Assembly: GCA_039029935.1 (NCBI GenBank) | Contig: JBCCFC010000184.1 | Span: 1-14,558 of the forward strand | Direction of reading: 5' to 3' | Origin: G039029935 sp039029935 | Lineage (GTDB): Bacteria; Chloroflexota; Anaerolineae; Caldilineales; Caldilineaceae | DNA length: 14,558 bases | Shown here: piece by piece, positions 7,506-14,548 of the stretch | How positions within the stretch are numbered: position 1 is the first letter of the stretch | Layout: the number at the start of each line of letters is the position of its first letter | Position numbers and translations under genes: made by a program | Notes under the pieces: generated by a model | What the model was told of the DNA's origin: nothing | What the model saw: only the letters and a program-made list of their open reading frames with translations | The model's database searches: none

Positions 7506-8217
7506 ATATTTGCGTCGAAAAAATTTGACTCGCCAATGCCTTCACGCGCTTACCACCATTTTGCAGAATCGGTGGGCCATGCCCAAACACAATGGTCTCA
7601 TAGTCGTCACCATAGCGTTTAGCGAGCTTCCATACGCTACGTTGTGCGTTAAACTCATCGGGTGTATAAATCGGTTGTGGGCTGCGTAACTTTCCACCAC
7701 GATTGGAGAGGGCGTCGCCTGTGATCAGCAGGCGTCGTTCCTTGTGCAAGAGCGATATGTGTCCAGGCGTATGCCCTGGTGTATGAACGACCGTAAAGCC
7801 TTCGGGCAACGTCTCGCCGTCAACCAGTAGCTCATTGGGTGTAATCGGGCGTAGTTGGTAAGCAGGCATAAGGGTCAGCAGCCAATAAAGCGGGCGTATT
7901 ACCCACCATGCAGGCTGCCTGCGTACAGGGTACTCCATAAACTCCTTTTCGACTGCGTGGCAGGCAACCGCTGCTTGGGTGGCTTGGTGAATCTTTTGGA
8001 GACCACCAGCATGGTCTAAATCCATATGGGTGATAATAATCCGTTTTACACTATGAAGTGGATAGCCATTTTTTGTCAACGCTGTGAGAATTTTGTCTGC
8101 ATCGGTTGGCAAGCCCGTGTCAATGAGCGTAATTCCCTCAGCCCATTTCCACATATAACAATGGTTATAGGTACCGATTTCGTCAAACTCCCATAGATTG
8201 GGTACGATTTGTCTCAT
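7504..8217 (-). CDS. MBL-fold metallo-hydrolase
   Basis: A cytoplasmic hydrolase of the metallo-beta-lactamase superfamily, glyoxalase II-like group, 237 residues. The dinuclear metal site is complete: HMDLDH (His64, Asp66, Asp68, His69), HTPGHTPGH (His149), LLITGDAL (Asp168) and VFGHGPP (His213). Residues about 99-122 hold a Trp-rich hydrophobic insertion (QPAWWVIRPLYWLLTLMPAY) between core strands that could shape a hydrophobic substrate pocket or touch the membrane. The substrate cannot be read from sequence. The start ATG at 8217 follows a leader without a visible Shine-Dalgarno (ACACAACCAATT), unlike gyrA or smpB. It converges on the ATPase gene and is preceded by repeat array B. No N-terminal signal peptide is seen. 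Confidence 0.93.
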   Translation of the reverse strand: MRQIVPNLWEFDEIGTYNHCYMWKWAEGITLIDTGLPTDADKILTALTKNGYPLHSVKRIIITHMDLDHAGGLQKIHQATQAAVACHAVEKEFMEYPVRRQPAWWVIRPLYWLLTLMPAYQLRPITPNELLVDGETLPEGFTVVHTPGHTPGHISLLHKERRLLITGDALSNRGGKLRSPQPIYTPDEFNAQRSVWKLAKRYGDDYETIVFGHGPPILQNGGKRVKALASQIFSTQI

Positions 8218-8237
8218 AATTGGTTGTGTGATGTTGG

Positions 8238-8320
8238 TATTCGGTATTTGGTTCGTCGGTATTCAGTACTCAGTTCCGACTTACTGACCTACTGATTACC
8301 GACCTATTGACTGAATACCG
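8238..8320. repeat. Intergenic 8/7-mer inverted repeat array (array B)
   Basis: Left arm words are TATTCGG (8238-8244), TATTTGG, TTCGTCGG, TATTCAG and TACTCAG (to 8273). Right arm words are CCGACTTA (8276), CTGACCTA, CTGATTA, CCGACCTA (8299-8306) and CTGAATA (8311-8317), then CCG. The arms pair imperfectly into a stem of roughly 30 bp with only a short loop. The right end is 2 nt from the stop codon of the 103-residue gene and the left end is 20 nt from the MBL start, so the array fills the spacer. Confidence 0.88.
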
Positions 8321-8322
8321 TC

Positions 8323-8634
8323 TTACGAAATGGTTGTAAATGTATGATTGCGGATACTACCAAGATGACGCAGGCGCGCACGTGGATGGTCAATGGCAGA
8401 TTCCAATTCCTGAACAGTCAGCCCCGTCTCTTTGGCTAAATTCATTACTGTTTGAAAGGCACTATCATCCAATTCTTGGATCCGTTCGCGCTCAAATTCA
8501 CTTAGTTTATAGCCAATACAGGCTGTACTCGGTGTCTCTATCAGCGCAGTGCGACACGATGTACAACGCCATGTATGCCCGATGATCAACGCAAAATCAC
8601 GCACACGGACATTGGTATGACCACTCCCCATCAT
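8323..8634 (-). CDS. Small conserved-looking protein with a CxxC motif, function unknown
   Basis: I do not recognise this 103-residue protein. It has WRCTSC (Cys24, Cys27) and a third cysteine (Cys39), an incomplete zinc-ribbon-like pattern. A charged helical region follows (about 43-92, KLSEFERERIQELDD and AKETGLTVQELESAIDHPRA). There is no signal peptide or membrane segment, so it is probably cytoplasmic. Translation is supported by AGGAG 7-9 nt before the paired ATG codons at 8634 and 8631; either may be used. It sits between lepB and the MBL gene on the same strand, separated from each by a repeat array. A metal-binding or nucleic-acid-associated role is possible but only a guess. Confidence 0.75.
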   Translation of the reverse strand: MMGSGHTNVRVRDFALIIGHTWRCTSCRTALIETPSTACIGYKLSEFERERIQELDDSAFQTVMNLAKETGLTVQELESAIDHPRARLRHLGSIRNHTFTTIS

Positions 8635-8651
8635 TTGGCTTCTCCTTTTTC

Positions 8652-8667
8652 AAGTTGCAAGTTGCAG
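8652..8667. repeat. Direct repeat AAGTTGCA x2
   Basis: Two perfect adjacent copies of AAGTTGCA lie just upstream of the 103-residue gene's ribosome binding site. They are unlike the 8/7-mer words and too short to interpret. Confidence 0.5.
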
Positions 8668-8680
8668 GTCGCACTCAATA

Positions 8681-8725
8681 CTGACATACTGACATACCGA
8701 CCTACCGATGCACCGAATACCGATA
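8681..8725. repeat. Intergenic 8/7-mer array, one arm only (array C)
   Basis: Consecutive words are CTGACATA twice (8681-8696), CCGACCTA, CCGATGCA, CCGAATA and CCGATA (to 8725). All point the same way, and no left arm is present, so this array cannot fold into the long hairpin. It ends 1 nt from the lepB stop codon (8727-8729). Confidence 0.85.
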
Positions 8726-8726
8726 C

Positions 8727-9527
8727 TTACGGGCTTTCATAGCTCAACGCATCATCCATGTCAAATTCATAAATGTCAATCCCAACCTCTTCCCCTGGCT
8801 CCAGCTCATAGTGTTCAATCAACCCCCAGGCAGACACAGGCCAAACCCGCAGCCACGCTTTACCAACCAGTAAATCTTGCGATAATGGGCCAAACCGTCT
8901 GCTGTCGCTCGAATTGGGGCGATTGTCGCCCATCACAAAGAGATGATTGGGTTCGATAAATGTGGGTGGAATGATATCCTGTGGGTGAAACATATTTTTG
9001 TCATAGGGTTCATTTAATACTTCGCCATTGATAAAAATGGTTTGCTCCTTAATCTCAATGGTATCGCCAGGCAAGGCAATAATACGCTTGATATAATCTT
9101 CATCTGTATTGCTGGGGTTGTTGAACACAACCACTTGCCCACGTGTGGGTTCACCCAAACGATAGGCTAGTTTGTTAACGAGAATAAACTGCCCCTCATA
9201 AAAATTGGGTTGCATTGAGTGACTTTCAATTCGGTAATTTTGCACAACTTGGCGGACGAGGAAAAAGATAATGAGTGATAAAACGATTGTTTCGAGCAAC
9301 TCACGTAACATCACCCACCATACAGGTGGTTGCTTTTTCTCAGCCTGATAGTTATTGCCAGGTACGCTACCGGGGCCACCAGTAGGACCACCAACAGACG
9401 CAGTGTTCCGGGTATAATCATCTGCATATGCACTTGCATAACCACCGTCGAGCGGTTCATTGCGCTCTGTCACACCACCCGGCTGTTGCGAGGATTGGTT
9501 ATGTGCATGTTCAAAAGTTCGATTCAT
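8727..9527 (-). CDS. lepB: Signal peptidase I
   Basis: Type I signal peptidase cleaves signal peptides from exported pre-proteins at the outer face of the cytoplasmic membrane. The 266-residue product has one membrane segment (about 76-92, LETIVLSLIIFFLVRQV), the catalytic serine in SHSMQPN (Ser104), the catalytic lysine in DEDYIKRIIALPGD (Lys147) and the conserved box FVMGDNRPNSSDSR (about 197-209). Two additions stand out: about 60 polar, Gly/Pro/Asn-rich residues before the membrane helix and an acidic tail of about 25 residues (241-266). The start at 9527 has only a weak AGGA about 12 nt upstream; a later start is not excluded, but the frame is clear. The gene is flanked by repeat array D upstream and array C directly after its stop. 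Its clients in this window would include the 518-residue protein. Confidence 0.96.
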   Translation of the reverse strand: MNRTFEHAHNQSSQQPGGVTERNEPLDGGYASAYADDYTRNTASVGGPTGGPGSVPGNNYQAEKKQPPVWWVMLRELLETIVLSLIIFFLVRQVVQNYRIESHSMQPNFYEGQFILVNKLAYRLGEPTRGQVVVFNNPSNTDEDYIKRIIALPGDTIEIKEQTIFINGEVLNEPYDKNMFHPQDIIPPTFIEPNHLFVMGDNRPNSSDSRRFGPLSQDLLVGKAWLRVWPVSAWGLIEHYELEPGEEVGIDIYEFDMDDALSYESP

Positions 9528-9564
9528 TTTTTACTTTATATCCTATGGAGGCGCGGTGTAAGAG

Positions 9565-9702
9565 TAGGTCGGTATTTGGTAGGTCGGTATTCGGTAGGTC
9601 GGTATTCGGTAGGTCGGTACATTTGTACTGATTACTGACCTACCGACCTACTGATTACTGACCTACCAATCTACTGATTACCGACCTACTGATTACTGAC
9701 CA
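9565..9702. repeat. Intergenic 8/7-mer inverted repeat array (array D), with perfect 15-bp tandem units
   Basis: The left arm has TAGGTCGGTATTTGG (9565-9579), then TAGGTCGGTATTCGG twice (9580-9609), then TAGGTCGGTAC (9610-9620). The right arm repeats CTGATTACTGACCTA-type units with inserted ACCGACCT words up to 9702. Each 15-bp unit is one 8-mer plus one 7-mer. The arms are complementary except where GG in the left unit faces CT in the right, which gives a G-U wobble if the plus strand is transcribed. The array lies 37 nt upstream of lepB. Confidence 0.93.
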
Positions 9703-9979
9703 CCCCTTACATCACACCTATGGTGATTAATCCAAGTTACCCCTTGGCTTGATTTATCCCTATCTAATATCCCAAATTATCCCAAATATCCCAAGGTTAT
9801 TGCAAGCTATAACCCAAAAATTTCCCCAATAATCCACATTCTCATGCAATATTAAGGAATTCTCCACTCCGGTTCGGGAAAAATGCTGTAAAATTGGCTG
9901 AAATTGTCGAATAAATTCCTAGTTATCCCAACTTTTGGCAATCTTTTGCCAATAATTCCCAAAAGAATCCCCAATATCC
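9703..9979. other. AT-rich gene-free stretch with six TATCCC motifs
   Basis: No convincing gene is seen here. TATCCC occurs at 9755, 9768, 9778, 9787, 9924 and 9975, most followed by AA. GGTTAT (9795-9800) pairs with ATAACC (9809-9814), and a second perfect stem-loop lies at 9935-9952. This part has no 8/7-mer words, unlike the adjacent array. It should contain the lepB promoter if lepB is not cotranscribed with the upstream gene, but no clear -35/-10 pair stands out. Confidence 0.6.
9935..9952. terminator. Perfect stem-loop downstream of the AlbA_2 gene
   Basis: TTGGCAA (9935-9941), loop TCTT, TTGCCAA (9946-9952). It lies 28 nt after the AlbA_2 stop in transcription order. There is no T-run after it on the minus strand, so intrinsic termination is uncertain; it may mark the 3' end of the gyrA-AlbA_2 message. 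Confidence 0.35.
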
Positions 9980-11497
9980 CTACTTTAAGATGTATCTTGT
10001 CCCGCGTTTATCCCCAATCTTTAACAACACGCTCTTGTTGACCAAGTCAACCAAATCAAGTCGTAATGTTTCTGCACCCACATGGGGACACAATTCACGA
10101 TACTCTCGATTGGAGATACTGCCCGACCGTTGGATATACTCCATCGCCTTAATTTGGCGCTCGTTCATATTCTGCTCCCATTTGGGCACAGCACGGGCAG
10201 GGTCTTGATTGCTGTAAAGTTTAACTGTAAAGCGATGCCCCTTGTCTTCAAACTCTGGTGGCACATGCCCCGCCATGACCATATCCTCAATCATGCGGTC
10301 AATGCCCAGCCCCAATTCTTCGATGTATCCCCACTGATACAACCCGTTTACAATACGCGGGTTGCGGCTGTAATGTTCCTCTACAATATTGTCAAGGGTG
10401 ATGTGTGCGGGTAAACCACCGGGGCTTGTGATTTCGAGCCGGTCCGTGTACATGCGAATTTCGATGCTACGCCCTGTGAGCCGATAATCGCGGTGGGCAA
10501 CGGCGTTGACGAGTGCCTCACGCACGGCAGATTGTGGATATTCTGTCTCTTCATTGCGATGCAGCCCCTGCACAACCGACCGTTTATCCATCTCTTCCCA
10601 AATGACACGCCACGCACGGTCAATGATCTGGGGCAGTGGTCCCGTAAATTCTTCACGGCGTCCATAGCCAAACGTGCCACCCGGACCGCGCGGCTGCACA
10701 TCTGCAAATTTGACAAAAATGGCGCGCGCTTGTGGCAAGAAAAGCTGTGGTTCCTTGCCAAAAAGCATCATACCGCTCACCGTCGGGATGCGGTCCATCG
10801 AAAGCGCGCCAATTTGTTGTAACAATTTATCTTTGGGCAAAATCGTTGAGCGTGGGTTGCGTTTTTGCCGTCGCTCCAAATAGTCGTCAATGACATCATC
10901 ATCCAAGTCATCACGATGGGCGCCAGGAACAATCTGAACCTCAAAGTTATCTGAAGGGCGGTTTGCGGTCAAACGATCAACCTCGTTCCCTTCAACTGCT
11001 GCATTGTGAACGCCTCGACGAACCAGTACACGTCCATCCTCATCGGTATGAATGGTATCGCTGCGATCAATACGCAGAAAGACGATAACACCGCCACCAT
11101 TGACCTCTTCATGTCGCCAATCGGTGCGCACTGGAGGGTTACAGAGACGCAACGCTGCCTCTAGCCCCTCTGACGCATCATCTGGCTCAACTGCACCATT
11201 CATCATGCCTTCGGGTGACATGCCCAAAATCAATGTCCCCCCCTCGCTGTTGGCAAAGGCAATCAAATGCTCGGCAATGGCTTCGGCGTCAATGCTAGGC
11301 AGATAGGCAAGATGTTGACTGGGTGCTTGCTCCTGCGTTTGTTTCAACCCTTGACTCAAACGTAATCCAGAACGCAAATCAAGCTGCGGTTCTGCGAGGT
11401 CTGCGCTCTGGTCAGCATCCAAATCCATCAATTTTGACTGCCTCGGTGCATGAGCTGGCCTTTTTATTCGTGCTTGTTGAACCATTGTGTGGGTCAT
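9980..11497 (-). CDS. AlbA_2/Schlafen-type domain, GHKL-like ATP-binding and winged-helix protein
   Basis: The 505-residue protein belongs to the group often labelled RecG-like or divergent-AAA-4 transcriptional regulators. The AlbA_2 domain (about 65-170) shows AEHLIAFANSEGGTLILG. The GHKL/HATPase_c_4 part (about 320-430) shows the N-box-like REALVNAVAHRDYR (326-339) and the SPGGLP loop (358-363). A C-terminal winged helix follows (about 443-505, NERQIKAMEYI). The first 60 residues are polar and poorly conserved-looking, and the usual E..xEFK start of AlbA_2 is not evident. The gene starts 6 nt after gyrA, and its AAGGA Shine-Dalgarno overlaps the gyrA TAA, so translation is likely coupled. 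By family a regulatory, nucleic-acid-binding role is likely; no substrate is known. It is not a helicase, because RecG helicase motifs are absent. Confidence 0.9.
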   Translation of the reverse strand: MTHTMVQQARIKRPAHAPRQSKLMDLDADQSADLAEPQLDLRSGLRLSQGLKQTQEQAPSQHLAYLPSIDAEAIAEHLIAFANSEGGTLILGMSPEGMMNGAVEPDDASEGLEAALRLCNPPVRTDWRHEEVNGGGVIVFLRIDRSDTIHTDEDGRVLVRRGVHNAAVEGNEVDRLTANRPSDNFEVQIVPGAHRDDLDDDVIDDYLERRQKRNPRSTILPKDKLLQQIGALSMDRIPTVSGMMLFGKEPQLFLPQARAIFVKFADVQPRGPGGTFGYGRREEFTGPLPQIIDRAWRVIWEEMDKRSVVQGLHRNEETEYPQSAVREALVNAVAHRDYRLTGRSIEIRMYTDRLEITSPGGLPAHITLDNIVEEHYSRNPRIVNGLYQWGYIEELGLGIDRMIEDMVMAGHVPPEFEDKGHRFTVKLYSNQDPARAVPKWEQNMNERQIKAMEYIQRSGSISNREYRELCPHVGAETLRLDLVDLVNKSVLLKIGDKRGTRYILK

Positions 11498-11503
11498 GAA
11501 TCC

Positions 11504-14359
11504 TTATGAAACTAACTCAGGTTCTGCTATTATCTCTTCTGAAACAATATCTACTGTATGTTCATCGCTCACCGATTCTGTCTCAACCGTGTTTGCGTTT
11601 TGGACGGTCTCTTGGTCTTCACCATCGGTGTTGCCAGTAGTTTCACCAGTAGTTTCGCCAGTAGTGTCACCAGCAGTTTCGCCATTAGCATCACCGTCTT
11701 CTTCACCATCACCCGCCAAATCTTCATGGCGTAGTACGGCCACCGCCGCCACACTATCGTCATTTTGCAGCTTGACAACACGGACGCCGCGTGTATAGCG
11801 CCCCATGCTGCTGATACCGCTAACATCTGTACGCATGACAATGCCATTGCTGGTGATGACCGTGATTTGGTCATCTGGGTGAACGATGCGCGCCGAAACA
11901 ACCGCGCCAACTTCATCCAAACGACGATGGTCGGTGGTCCAGTTCCCTTGGGTGTAGCGACCCCGTGCCGAATATTCATCCAATGAGACGCGTTTACCCC
12001 AGCCTCGCTCATGCATAATCAGCAGATCACGGTCTGACTGTGCCACCTCTAAGCCAATCACCTCATCATCCTCGGCCAAACGCATCGCCATCACACCACC
12101 AGCGGCACGCCCCATCACACGGACAGTTTCCTCATGAATTCGCAGTGCCTTACCACGACGACTGACAATGATAAACTCATCCTCGCCATTGGTCAACTGT
12201 GCCCAATCGAGCGAATCATCCGAATCGAGGTTCATGGCGTTGATGCCGCTGACACGAACATTACTAAAGCTGCTCAGGTCCATGCGTTTAATACGGCCTT
12301 GACGTGTGATCAGGGTGACATATTGTGCAAAGTCATAGTCTGGGAAGACCAGCATCGTGGTGACATCTTCATCCGGCTGCAGACTGAGCACGTTGGCGAT
12401 GTGTGCGCCACGCGACGTGCGGCTACCTTCGGGCAACTCATAGACACGACTGCTGTAAATGCGTCCCTTGTTGGTGAAAAATAGCACATGATCGAGTGTA
12501 CGGCCAAATATGAGATTGATCACTTCGTCTTCTTGGCGGGTTGCCATGCCTTTGACGCCACGACCACCGCGATTTTGCGCACGGAAATCTGAAGCCAACA
12601 TGCGCTTGATATAGGAGCCTGCGCTAAAACTAATCAGTACATTTTCCTGCGTAATCAAATCCTCGTCGTTAAAGCTACCACTAGCACCAGCCAAAATCAT
12701 CGTGCGCCGTTCATCACCAAAGTCCTCTTTGAGCTTGATGATGTCTTCACGCACCAAGGCACGAATCTTTTCGGGATGCGCCAACAAATCTTCGAGATAA
12801 GCAATTCGTACCATCACCTCGGCATACTCATCCTCAATGCGCTGTCGTTCCAATGCGGCCAAACGACGCAATTGCATATCCAGAATTGCCTGCGACTGCA
12901 CCTGTGACAGCCCAAAGCGTTCCATCAAGGCACTGCGAGCGGCGTCCGCACTTTCGCTAGAGCGAATCGTCTGAATCACTTCATCCAAAAATTGCAGGGC
13001 AATGCGCAATCCTTCGAGGATGTGGGCGCGTTCACGGGCTTTGGCAAGCTGGAATTGCGTACGCCGTTCGAGTACTTCTTGGCGATGGTCAATATAGATA
13101 ATCAGCGACTTGCGCAGACTGAGTGTGACAGGTTGCCCATTCTCCAGAGCCAAGGCATTGACCCCAAACGAGTTTTGGAGTGCCGTGTGCTTGAAGAGCG
13201 TGTTGCTAGCCTTCTTGGGCGCAACCCCGCGTTTTAGCTCAATGACCAGCCGCATCCCTTTGCGATCACTCTCATCACGGATATCGCTGATCATGTCAAT
13301 TTTACCGTGACGCACCAATTCGGCCATACGCTCAATCAACAGTGACTTGTTGACCTGATAGGGCAATTCTGTGACGATAATGCGGAAACGCCCGCTGTTC
13401 ATCTCCTCAATTTCGGTCTTAGAGCGCACCAGCACCCGTCCGCGACCAGTGGCAAAGGCTTGCTTGATGCCATCATTGCCAAGGATGATGCCTCCTGTCG
13501 GGAAATCTGGCCCCTTGACAAAGGTCATCAACTCTTCCAAGCCGATGGTGTTGCGACGGTCCCAGTTGTCGATGACATGGACAATGGCGTTGGCGACCTC
13601 GTTCAAGTTATGGGGCGGAATGTTGGTTGCCATCCCCACTGCGATACCGCTTGTGCCGTTGACCAGCAGGTTGGGCAGCATCGCAGGCAGCACCTCTGGC
13701 TCTAGCAAGCTGTCGTCAAAGTTGTTGCCCCAATCGACCGTATCCATGTCGATGTCGCGCAGCATGGTCGCCGCAATACGTGCCAAGCGCGCTTCTGTGT
13801 AACGCATCGCCGCCGGGCTATCACCGTCAATCGAACCAAAGTTGCCTTGACCATCGACAAGCGGATAGCGTAGACTAAAGTCCTGCGCCATACGCGCCAT
13901 CGCATCATAGACCGCCGTGTCGCCATGTGGGTGATATTTACCCAGCACTTCACCGACAATACGCGCACTCTTTTTATACGACGTGTTTGGCTGTAGCCCC
14001 ATGTCATGCATGGCGTAGAGAATCCGCCGATGTACAGGCTTCAACCCATCACGCGCATCTGGCAAGGCCCGCGAGACGATGACGCTCATGGCATAATCCA
14101 GATAGCTTGCGCGCATCTCGTCTACAATGGCAATGGGACGCACGACACCAATGTTTGGGTCTTGAACCCCATTGAGTGCCCCATGCCCATTCAGCGATGA
14201 CGGATCAAGGACAGTCTCACCGTCCTCAGCATAAGATTCAGCATAGGACTCAGCATAAGCCTCTGTCCCATCTTGATTATCCATGCCATCAACATGCCCA
14301 TTGCTGGCCTGCCCATTATTCATTTGATTATTGTTATTAGGGGTCATTTGCCCATCCAT
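11504..14359 (-). CDS. gyrA: DNA gyrase subunit A
   Basis: The breakage-reunion subunit of DNA gyrase, which with GyrB supercoils DNA. The 951-residue product contains SYLDYAMSVIVSRALPDARD near 86-105, HPHGDTAVYD and AAMRYTEARL with catalytic Tyr187 (E. coli Tyr122). The C-terminal DNA-wrapping propeller carries the GyrA box QNRGGRG (595-601), which separates it from ParC. The quinolone-region positions equivalent to E. coli Ser83 and Asp87 are Thr148 and Asp152. The protein has about 65 extra N-terminal residues, Asn/Gln-rich with AESY repeats, and an acidic Gly/Thr/Glu tail of about 70 residues with GETT repeats. The ATG at 14359 is preferred over a TTG one codon earlier because GAGGAG lies 9 nt before it. 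The AlbA_2 gene follows after 6 nt. Upstream lies a repeat array. Confidence 0.98.
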   Translation of the reverse strand: MDGQMTPNNNNQMNNGQASNGHVDGMDNQDGTEAYAESYAESYAEDGETVLDPSSLNGHGALNGVQDPNIGVVRPIAIVDEMRASYLDYAMSVIVSRALPDARDGLKPVHRRILYAMHDMGLQPNTSYKKSARIVGEVLGKYHPHGDTAVYDAMARMAQDFSLRYPLVDGQGNFGSIDGDSPAAMRYTEARLARIAATMLRDIDMDTVDWGNNFDDSLLEPEVLPAMLPNLLVNGTSGIAVGMATNIPPHNLNEVANAIVHVIDNWDRRNTIGLEELMTFVKGPDFPTGGIILGNDGIKQAFATGRGRVLVRSKTEIEEMNSGRFRIIVTELPYQVNKSLLIERMAELVRHGKIDMISDIRDESDRKGMRLVIELKRGVAPKKASNTLFKHTALQNSFGVNALALENGQPVTLSLRKSLIIYIDHRQEVLERRTQFQLAKARERAHILEGLRIALQFLDEVIQTIRSSESADAARSALMERFGLSQVQSQAILDMQLRRLAALERQRIEDEYAEVMVRIAYLEDLLAHPEKIRALVREDIIKLKEDFGDERRTMILAGASGSFNDEDLITQENVLISFSAGSYIKRMLASDFRAQNRGGRGVKGMATRQEDEVINLIFGRTLDHVLFFTNKGRIYSSRVYELPEGSRTSRGAHIANVLSLQPDEDVTTMLVFPDYDFAQYVTLITRQGRIKRMDLSSFSNVRVSGINAMNLDSDDSLDWAQLTNGEDEFIIVSRRGKALRIHEETVRVMGRAAGGVMAMRLAEDDEVIGLEVAQSDRDLLIMHERGWGKRVSLDEYSARGRYTQGNWTTDHRRLDEVGAVVSARIVHPDDQITVITSNGIVMRTDVSGISSMGRYTRGVRVVKLQNDDSVAAVAVLRHEDLAGDGEEDGDANGETAGDTTGETTGETTGNTDGEDQETVQNANTVETESVSDEHTVDIVSEEIIAEPELVS
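11634..11681 (-). repeat. In-frame 12-bp tandem repeat in the gyrA 3' end
   Basis: Four 12-bp units (CCAGTAGTTTCA, CCAGTAGTTTCG, CCAGTAGTGTCA, CCAGCAGTTTCG) encode consecutive G[E/D]TT tetrapeptides in the acidic GyrA tail. Confidence 0.9.
14226..14261 (-). repeat. In-frame 12-bp tandem repeat in the gyrA 5' end
   Basis: Three 12-bp units (TCAGCATAAGAT, TCAGCATAGGAC, TCAGCATAAGCC) encode AESY-like tetrapeptides in the N-terminal extension of GyrA. Confidence 0.9.
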
Positions 14360-14368
14360 CAAACAAAA

Positions 14369-14374
14369 CTCCTC
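14369..14374 (-). promoter_or_regulatory. Ribosome binding site of gyrA
   Basis: GAGGAG on the minus strand, 9 nt before the ATG at 14359 and 6 nt before the TTG at 14362. It supports initiation at this pair of codons rather than at internal methionines. Confidence 0.75.
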
Positions 14375-14402
14375 TTCCCGATTTGGTCTGCACGTTGGTT
14401 GG

Positions 14403-14548
14403 TAAGTCAGTGGTCAGTGAGTCGGTAGTCAGTGAGTCGGTGGTCAGTGAGTCGGTAGGTCAGATATCGATTATAGACTACCGATTACTAACTCACCGAT
14501 TACTAACTCACCGCTTACAGACCTACCGACTTACCGAACACCGATTCA
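14403..14548. repeat. Intergenic 8/7-mer inverted repeat array (array E) upstream of gyrA
   Basis: Left arm words alternate 8- and 7-mers: TAAGTCAG (14403), TGGTCAG, TGAGTCGG, TAGTCAG, TGAGTCGG, TGGTCAG, TGAGTCGG and TAGGTCAG (to 14463). These form three 15-bp units at 14411-14455. A 17-nt centre follows. Right arm words are CCGATTA (14481), CTAACTCA, CCGATTA, CTAACTCA, CCGCTTA, CAGACCTA, CCGACTTA, CCGAACA and CCGATTCA (to 14548). The unusual TGAGT of the left arm is matched by ACTCA in the right arm. The array lies 43 nt upstream of the gyrA start. Any gyrA promoter must lie within it or beyond the window edge. Confidence 0.92.

Noticed and set aside
9330..9638. Plus-strand open frame of 102 codons ending in GRYSVGRYSVGRY
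   Set aside because: It is antisense to lepB and its repetitive end is simply array D translated; there is no start context or family resemblance.
9935..9952. Sigma-54 promoter (TGGCA...TTGC on the minus strand)
   Set aside because: The spacing between the GG and GC elements is one base too short, and the sequence is fully explained as a perfect stem-loop.
9980..11497. RecG helicase
   Set aside because: Automated labels often call this family RecG-like, but no helicase Walker or DEAD/H motifs are seen; the domains are AlbA_2, GHKL-like and winged helix.
13371..13802. Plus-strand frame of 143 codons inside gyrA, and similar long antisense frames in other genes
   Set aside because: They are shadows of conserved minus-strand genes, with no ribosome binding site and low-complexity Ser/Arg-rich translations.
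11504..14359. ParC (topoisomerase IV subunit A) instead of GyrA
   Set aside because: A GyrA-box sequence QNRGGRG, an extended wrapping domain and an acidic tail are present.
14360..14362. TTG start codon for gyrA one codon before the ATG
   Set aside because: The adjacent ATG at 14359 is better placed (9 nt) from GAGGAG and is the stronger start; the difference is one residue.
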